A stretch of DNA of 64,000 nucleotides from Hyalella azteca (GCF_000764305.2 NW_025934661.1:429734-493733); one strand, 5' to 3'; shown: positions 12,801 through 26,861, counted from the stretch's first letter. The notes: generated by a model from the sequence alone, not told the origin. Program-made: numbers and translations.

Positions 12801-15800
12801 TTTAGAAGATAAAAATAGTACGACACACTATACAAATCGGTGATTATTTGGTATGAAAAAATTCCCCAGCTATTCTATATGATAATTGCAATAATCGTTA
12901 TTATACTCAGCTAAAGAAGCTCATCGTTTTTCCATATATCATGTCCCTGAATTGACTTCGATTTAGAAATGAAACAGTTTAGATACTCACGTTTTCTGTT
13001 TGTGGTAATACTTTGAACTGACAAGGCTTCCTGTTAGAAATGACACTCAAAAATTTTTTTGTTGAAATTATTGGTGACCAAAATTTACCTGCAGCAACAT
13101 GCTAAATCTATGAGACAGACGCGGAGACAGTTATTTTGAGGTAATGATCTGTAAGAAGTCTCAAGTCTTTTCAAAGATGAGGATATAAGTGAGCCAATGC
13201 CTTCTCTACATGATTCTTATATACGAGAAATGCATGACTGTATCCTTCAGGCCTCGTGATATAAAATTACGATCCTGAAACTTAAATCTGAAAATGGCAG
13301 TGCTTGAAGTTTTCAGTCTGTCATGATCGCCCTAATTTAATGTACTCCGCCTAAGTGCACCGAAATGATGCAACTGAGCAGAGAATCAAGCCACTCGGCA
13401 CGGAGCGGGGAGCATTTGACTAAGATTCTCCCAGGGATCGAAATTTTTTCTCAAAAAAGCAGAACTTTCAGAATTCATTGAATATTTTTCAGTCATTCCT
13501 TCATCTGGGAAGTAAATTTAAAAATAAACCTAGCTTGCATTCTGTCGGCGATTTTATTTATAGCTCAAATAATCCTTGACCTACCTCTGCTCCATTTTCT
13601 TTAATTCGGAACAAACTGGCCACAATCTAAGCCAGCTTTATTCGATGATCAAACGTTCGCGACTCGTCCGTTTTCACGATTGCATACGTACAATTTTTTC
13701 ATTCGATATTATTTTATGATTGATTTACAAAACCCAAATCCTTAGAGAGTTTGCGTGCAGCCTACATGACAGTGTTCGCTGCAGGCTCGGCCTTTGGTCA
13801 CTTGTATTAGCAGCACAGCAAAATTGTGAGTTGGCACGAAGCGGAAGCGCTGGAGTTACCTCGGCGTGTTCCATCCTCTTTAATGAGCGGTGACTGCAGA
13901 GATGCGGAACAAGTCTTCTCTTATATCGACCTCATCTCTTTTTAACACGAAATTTCGAAACATAAATTCTCAGTGTAATTTAGTCTCATATTGTGACCAC
14001 TAAAAAAACTCCCTTTCAATGAGAAAGGATTACAGTAATACAGCACCGATTTCTTATCCTTCTTTTATTAGTTCTTTTCATTTTGAATGAAATTACATTA
14101 TAAAATTTCATTACCACAGTGTATGTTCCTTTTCAAAAGTAGACCTTGAAAATATCATCCAATATCCCCTTAGCCACGGTTAGACGGGTCGAGACGTATT
14201 GGACTTTCTAGTTTTTATTTTATTTTGTGTTTGTATAATAGGAGCATTGCAACGAATTAGTACTGAAACTACTGTGAATCATTTGAGCATATTTTGATAT
14301 CATTTGAACGGTTAGCAGCAATTTTCCCCAAAATTTTGTATCATTTTATTAATCAAGCTGCAATCCAAAAATTTATCTATGGAACAGTTATTCATATAAT
14401 ATTATATTGATTTTTCTCATCTGTTTTCACTGTATTCTATTCGGCCACCACCACTATACTGTATAACAACAAATGATCTAGAATTCTTATTGCTGTAATT
14501 TCCCAACTTGATTCCTTTCATTTTGAACATTCTTTTTGGAGAATCCTCGTCCTTTAGTTGGCGCGATAGCGCACTACTTTCCGAATAATTTTTCTCAGTC
14601 CTTCCATCTGTTTAAAAATTCTGTAGGACAACCTCCACTCGTTCTTGTACAAGATAGTGCTTTATCCTCCCGCTCAATTGAAGCATCTGGAATAAATCTC
14701 TTGTTCGTGTCGGATTGCGGCTTCAATGAAGCGAAGCTCAGGGGGAAGGTCAAACAAGCCTAAGCTTTGATCCCAGTCACTTCCTGTTCTAACCACGAGC
14801 CCCTGTTGAATTTCGAATTATTATTTGAGAAATGTGAACTCTCCTGATTTTAATTTACTTTATGATAGAATCATTTGATTTCTTGCAGCGTTTCAGTCTA
14901 TGTTGTTTGGGTATCCGATACTCAGCTATAAAATTGGGTTTCTCCATTGTCATCAACGAAACGAATAAATCTAATTTCTCACAATTCTGATTTAAATTGC
15001 ATCTCGGTTTTCTTTAAATATTAAAACAAAATTCTCCTATTTGTTGCGGTCGTTGCCTGTTTACTCCAAACTAAGTGAGCTGGTGCTATCTTATTTGGAT
15101 GCCGTTAATTGATGCTTTCAAATGTATCAAAGTTAGCAATTAATGCAGCAATAGTTAACTAAACAATTTTTAAATTCTCGGCAAAAAAATTGCTGCCGAT
15201 CTAATTCGCCAATCAAAAAGGAACCTAATTAAGTCATTTGTGATTTATGTCCATTTACGTTACTATTTTGGGAATTGAGCTGTAAATAAATCACCCTATT
15301 ACACAGTTGAGTTCCCTTTTATTGCCGTTTCGAATGACCTTACCCTGATACGCAACGTTCACACTTTAATAAAAATGTTCATCGTAAAAAGAAGCATCAT
15401 AGCACATGGCTCATACAGTGTCAGATGCTGATGGCTGCCATCCTTAATTCATATAGCGATGCCTTCTATGAACACGGGTGCTGGAGGTAGATGGAGAGGC
15501 AGGGCGGTTGAGAGTTTAGTGATGGTGATAGGTGAAGTAATTAGGCGAGTATTTTGTCACTAATACATATTAAACGGCCTCAATTTCGTTAAATTGCTAT
15601 GACTGCTAATCTCCGAGTTACTTCTAATAGAAGTATTTTCGCACTCCCGATGTCTCGTTATTACCGATAATAAATGAGAGCGTCATTTCGAAATGAACGT
15701 CACTCAATAGTATCTCCAAGTTTAACAAACTGAATCGTAATTTTCGATTACGAGCTTTTTGTGACGTTTCAAGTAAACATTCATTCATGTTTATATCTAT

Positions 15801-18146
15801 CGAAAATCATATTTAGCAAAGATCGATTGTGTTCATCAATAGCTAAGCTGCTTTGAAAACGTATCATTCGCAGACACTTTCTATTTCTTCCATCTGATGT
15901 ATTGCATTGCTATTATAAAAAGAAAGAAAACTTTTCACATTTGTTAGGCCTGTTCGATAAGCCCTTTGAGGTCATCACTATTCAATTTGTTTGCGCGATT
16001 GAACTATGCTAACGAGCCTTCTAACAAACTAATATCTCGCTCCAGAATTGACGAAAAGCACAACAACAAAGCCAATATTTGTCTTTTTAATTTTTTTTTC
16101 TATTGGACTCTTCGCCCAAAGCTTTTGATGCTTCTTTCCCAACAATTTTTATCCGCAATCTAATTTTGGTCTCGGTATCTCGCGCTTGAAAAACTCCGAT
16201 GAATGGCCAACTTATCAAGGAAAAATTAACCATTGTTACGAAATATTAAGAAAATTTCTTCTAGATTATTAGATTATTACATTTAGGCGTGAAATTATTT
16301 TTGATTGTAAATATTCTTCTTCTTCGTCAACGTAAAGAATTGAAGATATCTCAATTGATGATGTCCCTTGTTTTTTATTGACTAAGCCCCGTATTTATGT
16401 TATGTGATTCATTCGACTTTCTAGACATTTTCTAGAAACTATTAAACAACTAATGAGCTTCAAATATGAGACTTGTTCATTAGTGAAATGCAGCCTTTTC
16501 TTGATTTTAGATCTAAAATTCTCAAATGTGTTTTGTTCTTTGTTGTGTTTGTTGTAGACTATCAATTTTCAACTACCGCTTTAAATTTAACTAACATAAT
16601 TTAGCTTCTATAATTGTTGACTGGCTTCTTAGGATAACGATTTCTCCTATGTGTTTAGTTTCACGATTTATCAATTTTCATTAAATCTCATTTATTACTA
16701 TGTTCTATCACTTGCATCGAATGTTAAGTCAAAGGACTATGAATTCGGTGAATGGTTGTGCAATTCAGCATGGTACAAAATGCATATTACTTCATTTACA
16801 ACGCTTACGTGCATATTTATCCTAGAGACGGTGTACATTTTTTCCGATAGCCATCCATTACAGAATAAAAAAGTTAAAAAGTATTTAACTCCTTGGAGGT
16901 AATTTACCACAGCATTGAAACCACCACAATATGGTAATAGAATAGAAGTATCGGCATTGAAGAAATAGGCCCATGGCCTGTTGCCGATTCTTGAACTTTT
17001 CGTGACTGGATTCACAAGGGATCCGGCCTTTGGAACCCGATCTTTCCATAACTGACGATTGTAAATAGGTTGCTGCGAGTACCTGCTATATATACACCTT
17101 CGCTCACTGTTCTGTTAAGGATCATACAAGCCGTCTCAGAACGGCTCTCTTAAGGCCCTGACTGAAAGCCGTGCGAAGTCTAAGAGCGAGGTTTTCGCGA
17201 CCATCGTGTAAAATCCTTGATCTGCCCAAAGCTCGGCCAGTCGCTACCCTCGAGCTTGTACTCTTTGTAATATGATATCCTAGCCAGACCCTTTCTCGCG
17301 GTCACTGGTCGCTTTCAGGTGGCCGAGGAAGGCCAACGGTCGGCTATAACTAATTGGACTAGGCCGACCACTGGCCACGTATTATTCTTCGCCCCTCATT
17401 GACTTCGCCTTTACCATGCCACCTGTCGTGAACTGACAGTTCAGTAATTTACGACGTCTCTTTCCCCTCATGTATTCCACAACGCCTCCATTTGAGCAGC
17501 TAGTATGCGGGATTTTCCCTCCGCGCATCAGCAGGCTCGATCATAACTATTTTTCGGTCGAAAATATCTACAACAAAGAGGCTGATCAAGGAATGCCGAG
17601 TATACCATTCAATGGAGAATAAAAATTACAACCCTTTTATATCTCGAAAAAAGTAAAAAAGTCGCAGACTTGATGAACAATAATATTCAAAGTTGCTTGA
17701 AATTTCCTCTCATTAAAACTGTTTTAATACAAAGTTTACATATTTTTTGTTACTGATCACCGTTTATAAATAAATAGATGGGTAAGCATGGAAAAATCCA
17801 TATCGCCATCTCATTTGCGAGTGGAGTAAAGTCTATCCTAATTAGTGAAGAAACGCATAGGGAAGAGCCAAGCCTGTTAGAAGCCATGCGACCTTCAACC
17901 AGGGCCTTAAGACCGGTGGCGGTGTCACCTCATGACCAAGTCTTGGCAAGCTGCTAGCCAAGGGATCTTCATCGCACTACTAAGAGCTTACTAGATATTG
18001 TCGACGCCTTGCCGCTGGCCATTAAATTGTTCGTGGGTAACCGATTAATTTATCAACCCATGATTAATTTTTATGGGCTTGATTGCCTTAAATTGTAATG
18101 CTGTGTGATGAGTGTATATTGTTTAATATTGCTGTAAAACAGTGTA
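9823..18146. other. Non-coding AT-rich stretch, GC-richer island at 17.0-17.5 kb
   Basis: No exon or RNA gene could be supported. A direct repeat with core TATCATTAGGTGRAAATATGG occurs near 11597 and 11670. From about 17020 to 17560 the GC content rises and includes TATATATACACC at about 17089, but no frame or known element was recognised. The 17860-18070 piece is also GC-richer and lies directly upstream of the Penelope-like relic. It may belong to that element, but I could not recognise reverse-transcriptase motifs in it. Confidence 0.45.
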
Positions 18147-18450
18147 TTATAAGTACTAATTTCCAATACTGCCGTCGGAATGACGTCGCGAAACTTCTAC
18201 ATCCGGGTTTCTGAACACCGCGGCAAGAGCTATCGTCCGAATTTACTTCTCGGCAAGCCTCCTCATTCTTCCGTGCGCCTCCATGCTGAACAGTGCGACG
18301 TGGCTGTATCGGAGAGTGATTTCATAATACTCGGTTCCACCTCTGGCTGCTCGGACTTGAGGATTCTGGAATAACAACATATCTTCAAACAAAACCCGTG
18401 TCTCAATAATGCACACGGTTCTTATCCTCTTAGTGAATCGCTAGGCTTTT
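18147..18450 (+). pseudogene. Penelope-like retroelement: GIY-YIG endonuclease remnant
   Basis: Reading plus-strand codons from 18153, the frame gives AVGMTSRNFYIRVSEHRG, then a PPHSS block, then ILGSTSGCSDLRILE. After an in-frame TAA at 18372-18374 the same frame continues with HIFKQNPCLNNAHG. This order matches the end of the GIY-YIG endonuclease domain of Penelope-like elements: a YxG-type start, an R..EH helix, an H..C segment, and an 'LES...I.K..P.LN' tail. The domain nicks target DNA for retrotransposition. Here the aromatic residue before G is alanine, a stop lies inside the tail, and no reverse transcriptase is recognisable upstream. The copy is 5'-truncated and dead. The family call rests on pattern recognition, not a search. 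Confidence 0.72.
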
Positions 18451-18541
18451 ATTTTCTAGCGTTTAATTTTTGGTTTTAATGTCTGATTTTGGAGTTTGAA
18501 TTACATATAATAAATGTTTTCATTCTTTATGGATTTTCGAA

Positions 18542-18600
18542 CTGACGATGGAGCTGGACTCCGAAACGTTTTCAACGTTTCATATATGGTCATATTTACT
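18542..18600 (+). other. Hammerhead-ribozyme-like motif in the Penelope-like 3' terminal region
   Basis: CTGACGA at 18542-18548 fits the hammerhead core CUGANGA. It is followed by a 4-bp helix, GGAG (18550-18553) with CTCC (18559-18562), and then GAAAC at 18563-18567, the second conserved core box. ACGTT and AACGT just downstream could form helix III. Helix I is not convincing, and one extra T precedes the helix II strand, so this copy is probably inactive. Penelope-like elements are known to carry hammerhead motifs in their terminal repeats. The motif sits about 90 bp past the GIY-YIG relic on the same strand, which supports the assignment. A related copy lies at 27.14-27.17 kb. Confidence 0.4.
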
Positions 18601-19225
18601 TGGCGTTCTCTTTGCTTTTTAAAGTGCAGTATATTATAGTATGGCTACTATTTTACCAGCGGGAATTCGACAGGGTCCCTTCCGTATTCAGCTCTCCTGT
18701 GCGTCGAACAATCGTCAGTAAACAAACATAAATAGGGCTGAGCATCATCTTGCCGTGCTCGGTTAGAGTCTGTCACAGGGCTCTTAAAAACAAGCCATAT
18801 ATGATTATAATTATAAAACTATTATTTGTATTAAATTAAGGAAATCAGGCCGCAATTGAATGTTTAACAAAAATTTTTCTTACAGGAAAAGTAAGGGTAA
18901 GGCCTGTTAAGTCAAGCACGGGTCAGCATTTATTGATGATCGGATTTAACGAAGCTTTACCCTCGTAGAAATATCAAAATGCGACATCTGAGGCGTATTA
19001 GGCGTATCATAATAAAGATAAATCAATTTTTATTATTAGAACTAGTGCCGAAACATTATTTCTTCAATCTTTAACGTCCTCGTATAGTTGCAGCAACATG
19101 CAGAAAATGACTTTAGAATTAATCACTACATAATTGAGTGTTTACTCTCGTGGCTCTGCGCCCATATGCTAAGTGTGACTATGCTATTAACCACTAATTA
19201 ATTACCTATCTTTCTCCCGCGGCAG
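18601..19225. other. Non-coding sequence upstream of the receptor exon
   Basis: This ends in a splice-acceptor-like tract, CTATCTTTCTCCCGCGGCAG, so an upstream 5' UTR exon probably exists. I could not locate that exon or a promoter. Confidence 0.4.
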
Positions 19226-19235
19226 GCGTATCAAT

Positions 19236-19330
19236 ATGCGGAGTGTGATGCACGACAGGATGGTGTTGGCTGCAGGAGCCCTCTCGACGCTGCTGCTCTT
19301 GCTCCATCCTACCTTCTGCGCCGCTGATGA
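19236..19330 (+). CDS. Cys-loop ligand-gated channel subunit, exon with start codon and signal peptide (partial gene)
   Basis: ATG at 19236 opens 31 codons plus two bases, ending at a GA|GTGAGT donor at 19330/19331. The peptide begins MRSVMHDRMVLAAG, continues with a leucine run, and ends HPTFCAAD. This is a secretory signal peptide with a basic start, hydrophobic core and small residues before the expected cleavage site. A pyrimidine-rich tract and CAG at 19223-19225 make a likely acceptor, so the exon probably spans 19226-19330 with a 10-base 5' UTR. The start is chosen because it is the first ATG of the exon and gives a complete signal peptide; the other Met codons would shorten the n-region. 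The phase left by this donor is exactly filled by the exon at 34783. The receptor assignment comes from that second exon. Confidence 0.55.
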
Positions 19331-19825
19331 GTGAGTCTTGCCTTCTACCCAGGCGCACGTTCCCTCTACATATGTAACTCTGAGGCGGCCCTCTGCTGGC
19401 TCTGACTATACACATGCTTTAGGATTTTGTTCAGAGTTCGTGCGATTGAACTAAGTTATTTTGTATAATGTTATTTGATCAATGAACTAAGCAAATTTTA
19501 AGTGCGCATTCAGAACGCTGATGAGTGAGTCTTACCGTCTTCCCAGGCGCCCATCTTGTAACTCTGTAATAAAGTAATTACCTTGAAGCTTTCACATCTG
19601 AAATCCTGAATAACATTAGTAGCACTTCCACAATAACATTTTATTTCCATTATTGTGGCCCTAATTATTGAGGTTTCCATCTATGTAACTCTGAGGCAGC
19701 CCTCTGCTGGCCCTGACTCTGTATCTGCTTTAGGATTTTGTTCAGAGTTCGTGCGATTGAACTAAGTTATTTCTGTAGAATATTATTTGAGAAATGAACT
19801 AAGGAAATTTCAAGTGCGCGTTAAG
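19318..19825 (+). repeat. Direct duplication of the end of exon 1 and the start of its intron
   Basis: The segment from CGCTGATGAGTGAGTCTT at 19323 through AAGTGCGC near 19507 recurs from 19516 to about 19820. The second copy keeps the last exon bases and a perfect GTGAGT donor-like site at 19526. It also keeps the CCCAGGCGC, GCCCTCTGCTGG and GATTTTGTTCAGAGTTCGTG blocks. Copy 2 is longer because of a 117-bp insertion at 19567-19683. Confidence 0.85.
19567..19683. mobile_element. 117-bp insertion with 10-bp target-site duplication
   Basis: Comparison with the tandem paralogue starting at 19323 shows an extra segment here. It is flanked on both sides by TGTAACTCTG (19557-19566 and 19684-19693), which is present once in the unoccupied copy. 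The insert contains a small hairpin, CCACAATAA paired with TTATTGTGG. No transposase or recognisable family signature is present. A short non-autonomous element is the simplest reading. Confidence 0.6.
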
Positions 19826-22800
19826 AAATTTCATGTCTATGTAGCGGTAGCGGTTATTGCAGTAATCCAAGAGACTCGCTGTGACTCTAAGACTTAAGTC
19901 TTGTAGAACGCTCTTATGAATAGTTGATTTACCTGTAAATGATTCTTTTAATGTTTCTATTTCCCTGTATTTTATCAAATTTCTTGCTTAACAAAACCTA
20001 AGGCGAAGTTTGAACTGGCATGATACATATTTACGCAATGAAGAGTTGGTCATTGTCATCTTTAGTTGTTACGCCGCAAAATCTTAGTGACATTCATATT
20101 TTATTCTATTTACTCTAACTAATTACTAATAAGAAACCACCACAAAACTCAAGAACCAATTTTTTTACATTAAAAAATTAAATTTAGTGTTTTTTTGGAT
20201 GTATTTCGTTCATCTTGATATTTGCTAGAATCTTTCATGCTTCATGTTTCAACAAGGTTGAACTTTAGTTATATTTTAAAGTTTTTCTAATAAGTTCTAT
20301 TAGATTCTAAATTCTATTTTTCTCGTTGTGTTACATATTAATCGAAAACTCTACCTAACCAGAACCGGATAACAAAATCTTGGGAATACTTTTGACAAGT
20401 CTTATTTAAATTAAAAGCCAGGTTCTATCTACTTAAAGCATACTATCTTACGTGATAGTTGTTTCCCAATGCCATCAATAGTACACACGATTCAAAGTGA
20501 GCTCTAATTCGTAATTTTGGTTGCCGAAATAACTTGGTCTTCCGTCAATTCATTGCCCGCACATCTTCATATGTGAGCCAAAATGTTCTGCATTTGTTTT
20601 CACGAAGAACAGCAGTAATCCTCCCTGCGAGCAATTTAATCAAGGCTTTCCTGATTATTTCCTGACGTTCAGTCAAATATTGTTATTTAAACAAATATTT
20701 CAGTCAGGGCAACCAGTTTCTTGCAGGTTTCTATTCTAATCAAGAGCTCCTTGCATCCCAGTTCTAGTGAGCAAAAAATTTTCATTTGACCCTAACCCAA
20801 CATCGCGAGCGCCAAAAGATTACACAAGCCTCGAAAAGTTTTACATGAGGCACCTCTCGTTAAAAAATTTTTTCGGCATGGTGTTTTTCTGTGAACCTCT
20901 TATTCCTTGGGTTTATGAGTACTTAATGAGAAATGTCCCTGAAATTTTAGACTAGTAGCGTAATGCTGATATAAGAATTAGAAGCATAATGATAACACTG
21001 GTAGCATGATTTTCACACTATGCGAATGCCGAACCTTGCGTTGCGTGTCTGTAATATTCAGTGCGAAGTTCTTCGTTTTTAGTTATAAAAAGCAAAAATT
21101 TGCACACAGGCTCGAAGTCAACAAAAAAAGCTTCATTTCATCGATAGAGTTGCCACCGAGCTGTTCTAAGTCAATTGCTGTAAAATCATTGGGACCTAGG
21201 CTAAAGACAAAAATGTAAACGAATATACCGGTTGCCATGTTGAATCTTCAGTAATTTCATTTTAAGAAAATTCTTATCTGAAGTGTTGAACTCAGAAATG
21301 AATCAGGACATGAACTTCTTTTAATCAGGCAGTTAAATATTTTAAATCCACCAAGTTTTTACTTTGTCAACAATTAATTTATAATTTTTACCATGTGCCT
21401 CAAAACATTCCTTATATAAATCTATCCTCAGATAAATGCATACAGTACCAACTTCGCGAACTCCGAAACTCTGATTAGCTTCGTGCACTGAAAAATAACT
21501 CAATTTATTAGATTTTTTTTACTTCGACTCTGATTATGGGTCGGCTGAAAAGCCATGTGCGTACCAAGCTAGCTATGAAGCTTCATTAATCTCATTGGAT
21601 TTTTAGCTCGGCTTGCAAGACGCTTCATTAGCTTACGCGCCCCACACCGTTCAGCAGCTGCGTCGCTGTTGCTATGGCAACCGTTTCAAGTTTTGGATCT
21701 CATCGATGAAAAATTCCATGCCATCATCTTCCTAATTTTGTTGATGGTTTTACCAGTTTTGAACACAGTGACATGGAAAATTTTCATGCAAACACCTGAC
21801 CAATTTTGTTGATGCTTTTAGAAAGTGACTTAAAAAAATTGCCAGCCAAAATGCGATGAGAGAAAGTTGGGACGACACTAAAATTTTTCAGCTGGAATTG
21901 TGTGCATTAAAATTGAGAATATTGTGCGGGAAACTGCGTAAGGAAGGTCGTTTTCAATGTCTAAGGATGAGAAAAAATATTTTCTCACAAAACCACGGAT
22001 TGCCATCAGGTTAATGAATCAATGAACCTCACGAGCAAGACATCCAATGTGTGAAAGAGAATCGACACGATGTATTTTTGAACGGCTATCCTGCAATGGA
22101 TGTGTTGACATTTTTCTAACAATGTTTTATACTAAAAACGCATCTTAGTTACATTGGCATTACACCACTGTTATTTGTCAAAAATTTACAGTAATTATAT
22201 TTACTTTATCAATTGTATTTTTGAGTATGCCTTACTTTTTTCTCCCACAAAACATTTTGCATTTTTCACTGGAATGGAAGTTACTTCTTAGAAAAAATAT
22301 TTTCTGTTATTCACAAAACATCTCACATTTAGCACATTTGGCACAAATAACTATATTTACACTATTATATGATATACACTCCACAAAATTAAGCTTGTAT
22401 ATAATGTACCGTAGTAAGTTAAACTGGATTTTACGAACAGAACCATTCTAGTTTATCCCCCAAGTCCAAGAAAATACCCACCGAATTTATTTATTCATTC
22501 ACAGTTCTCTTTATTTATTATAAATCTGTATTATAAATCTGTATAAACTTGTTCATTGGGGAGGATAAAATGCACCACTAAATTGCGCAGTAATTCAAGT
22601 TTATTCTTTTGCACTTACTAAAATATGGTGTCTGATAGATGATATATATACTTGCTTTGTATTTAAATCAGTAAATTTAGGGATTAACTGGATTATCTCA
22701 AAACGGATCAAAGTTCTTTTTAATCTCAAAACGGATCAAAGTTCCTTAAGTTTGGCAAACGCTACCTAAAGCTGCCTAATTTAGCGTACGAAAATATCTA

Positions 22801-25800
22801 CTATTTCTAAATCGAATTATATGAGGCCATAAATTTTAATTTTAATTGAGACAGTAATAAAGATTTGTTGGTCTTGAAGTTACACTGAAAAATATATCGA
22901 GAATTTCTTACCAGGTACATGTTTTTTTAACGTTTTTTCCTATAATATTAAACTTTGATAAGGAATTTCAAGTTGGTTTTCATTTAGTAATTAAACGATG
23001 TTAGTCTGATTCACTTCCTCTTGAGTTGAATGTGTATTTGCCTGCTATACCATTTTTGCAAGAAGCACTAGTATTTTGCATAATTTCATGGCGGGAGTAG
23101 AGACACTTGCCTTATTAAACTCATCTGCTATTTCTTTCTTTTTTCAGGCCAAGAGATATCGTGTAAGTATAGCCTTCTTTTCCTTGAGCATGACTTCAGA
23201 ATTTTTTTCACTGCGTATCTGCTTACTGTTCGTTTTTTCGTTCTTCGTTCCGCCTCATCAATATTGTTTAAAATTTCTTTCCCCGATTTTCTTTTCATTA
23301 CCAAAAGTATTTTTAACGCAATCTATTTCCTATCAATTTGCTCTTTCGACTTCAGCCATCCGCCAGCGGTTGCTGCTTTTTTGAAGTACAACAATTACGA
23401 TCAAAATTTTGTGTCAATAATATAGTAATTGATTAACAATTGGGTTTATTTCAAATTTTTTGCAGGTTTTGGCAGCAGAGATACCTCAATTAAAATTTGA
23501 TTCTTAGGCGACTGACCAAAAAAATTCAAATGTCATAAATTTCATCTTCATCAAATAACAAAAATATACTTTGAATTGAATCAGGCCTTGCATCTTTCAT
23601 TTCATATCAGGGTTCTACATATTCAACAATATACTCAACAACTGCAAGTTTCATACCAGAGTTATACTATGAAAGAATTGCAAGTTGAGAAAAATCTTCT
23701 ATTTACACCTACAACAATTGTTATTCTTCATCAACTAACATCCCGGTATCATAAATTATAAAGTAAATAATTTTCTGCAACTCATTCAAAATTGTATTTA
23801 CACGCATCTTTTTCTCGTATTTCCATGTATTTTGTGTAGCTCTCAAGCCTGCTTCTCGTACCATGGTTCAGAATTGACTGTGAAGTGTACACTAAAAGTG
23901 AGAGAAGATCTGAAATAGGAGCTGCTGTTTGTAAGAGTGAACTATCAGCTGAAAATATCAATATCAAATTCTTCATTTATTTGGTGTTGTTCGTCCTCCT
24001 AAAGTCTCAAATTTAAATCTTTTAATTTCATTTGTATTTTATTTTAACCTGTGAAAAAACTAGTACGTTCGTTGGGCTTGTTTCTGAATTTAAAAGAGAA
24101 GTACTTTTTTTCGCTTTTAGTATCTTGAATAAATGGCTCAATATCTTTGCAAGGTCATTTTAATGTCATTTACATTTCAAATTTGCCAATCGGATGAAAA
24201 TGGATGAAGTGATACTTTTTGTTTCATTGTTCCGGCACAAGAAACTTGTTCCAAAAATTCTATGGAACAAAAATTCTTTAAGTTATATGGCAAAATTGAT
24301 GCAAACTTAGTTGACTTAAATAGACTTAAGTTTAATCTTTTTACATGCGATTTTTATTTATTATCAGTAATATATACCCTGTCGAATTTGACGTAAAAAT
24401 TTATGCTTTTTTTACCGAAATGACATTAACTTATGCCTACTTTGTTAAAAAAATCTAACATTTTTAAACCATACCTCTCTGTGCACCTGATTTTACTATG
24501 TCAAACAATTCCTTACTCATTTCGTTGAAGTTGAATTCGCCACTTATTAACTAAACAAAAATTTTTAATCATGTAGTTCTGTTATATATGAATATATATG
24601 AATTATACATGTTTTTAATGTAGTATATATAGGATTAAAAATACGAGTTCACCTCTCTTCGTGACATTCATAACTGTAATAAAAACACGTAGTATCAAAT
24701 GAATTTGAACTTTAACATTATAAAATATAAAAATTTCTCCATATAATCTGGCAAACAGATTTCTCGGCCACTTTTAGAATTGCGACTGCCGATAAGAGTG
24801 AGTGAGTGCCCGTTTGCAAGTTCCACTTCCTGTTGAAGGAAGAACGACGGTCTAACATAACTTGGTTAGGTTTTTTATGAAGCCACTTGCGACCAAAAAA
24901 TTTTTCCTCCGCTTTTTTACTTAGTGGATTTTTTTTACTCTACCCTGAATTTTATTTCTATTTTACGTGTTCACTGAAAGTTATTTTTATTATATTATTA
25001 ACATCGTAATTTATACGTTTACAAATTAACCGAGCTAATATAATTAGTGTTCAGATTCACATAAGACAGTCATGATCAACTTCAAATCTCAAACATTGCT
25101 GCAGGTTCTCTCTTAAATTTATGTCATCCTTTAAGTGTGCATGTCTGTTTCATGGTCTTCAAATAAACTTTCCAATGTATGGTCCAGCCTTTCTGCGTTT
25201 TAACCCTTGATGTTCTGCTGATCGATGCTTCCATCCCATAAAAAATTTCTTGAGCGTTCGCTTTCATCAACGCTTTGTCTGATTTTCCTAATCGTATTCT
25301 GTATTCCTTCTTCCTTTGCTGCGATCTTGCTAAATTTCTGAAAATATTATAAGCGGTTTCGCTCTTTTTATGTTTAATTTTATCCATTTTCCGCCTCTTC
25401 TATCAATAACTTTTTTTCGTTCTATTTTTAGCTTTGAAATTGTAATTTGAGTGCAGAAACTTTGTTTTAGGTCAACTGTGGACGCAACGATTTTCGAGCA
25501 ATTCTTTTATGGATGTATTTTTTCCTTGAATTACAGGTTCCGATCAGAAAAAAAAGTTTGAAATATATTTTTTATGTTTCAGAGTTTGAAATATATTTTG
25601 TATGTCTTTGCTTGCTTGTCGCAGTTTATTATTTATGTATATTGGGGCAGATTCCTGTTCTATTTCCGGGGTAGTTTGGCCTCAAAATAATCACGTCACT
25701 TTGATTATGAACCTACTCTATTTTTCTGATTCTTTGTAACACGGACGAAGAAGATTAAATTTTAAAAATATATATAGACATTTGCTATGTAAATGTACGA

Positions 25801-26861
25801 AAATCAGCAGAATTTATGATACGTTTGCTTAGAACGTGCAATCGTTCGCTTTATTCGGACGGATTACATATACATTTATGTATTTTTTATGCAACATTGT
25901 TGATCTGTGCCGATATTTAAAACAGAAATTCAAATATCATCGTTAATATGCATTATCTAGGAACCTGTTTGTGTCATTTTACATTGGAAACTAAAAAATA
26001 TCATTGAGAAGCTTAACATTTCTATTTCCAGGCGTTATGAAATCTTATTTAATTAACTAGTAAACTTCGTGACATCTAGCATTACATTCGCCCTATTTTG
26101 TTATCAGCAATTCCAAGCCATGGCCTCGTTAATATGCATTGAATATTACGTGGGCAGAATTTCAATTCTCTGTGAGAATTATTAACAGTTGACCAGCACG
26201 CTTCTCGAACCTCAAATATACAAATCTAAACTTCCAATAACTGAATTGTAGCTATTGCTTTAATGAAATTTTCGATCTTATTCAAGGGTAATCGACCAAA
26301 TTGAAGCGTCTATTTTTTAATTAAAAATTAAAATTTTTCTCAAAATAAATTGATCTTTAAGCATAAAACTTATTTAAACAACTAGTGATAATAATTTGGC
26401 AAGAGTTCTGAAAGAGTTTAATGGACGTAAGTCGCGCTATTGCGCGCGTGCCGGACATGCCTTAAGGCCCGTTTACACTAGTTGCAACGACATGCGCTTT
26501 GAGTCGTTTGCTGCAGTGCCTCACCGCGCACAACCGTTCACACTGCGTTTGTTAAAGCGATAGCTCGAGACCGCGCGCTTTGAACATTAGTTGCCACCTA
26601 GATGTCAATGAGGATGGATGTAACCGAATTTGAGCTGTGGGCCATTGTTCTCGGGTGTGCTGCGGTCCGCCATTCTTCTCACTATGTCAGTTGTAAACGA
26701 GAATTTAGCATAGGCATCATAATTAGAGAACTAGCACATTCAAAAAGATACAGTTTATAGAAATATAGTCTATTCTTAAATAAAAAGTTCCAATATTCGT
26801 ACCGATATTATATCATCATTTGAAATCGCTAAACGGTAATGCATAAATTGTCAGGAGTTGC

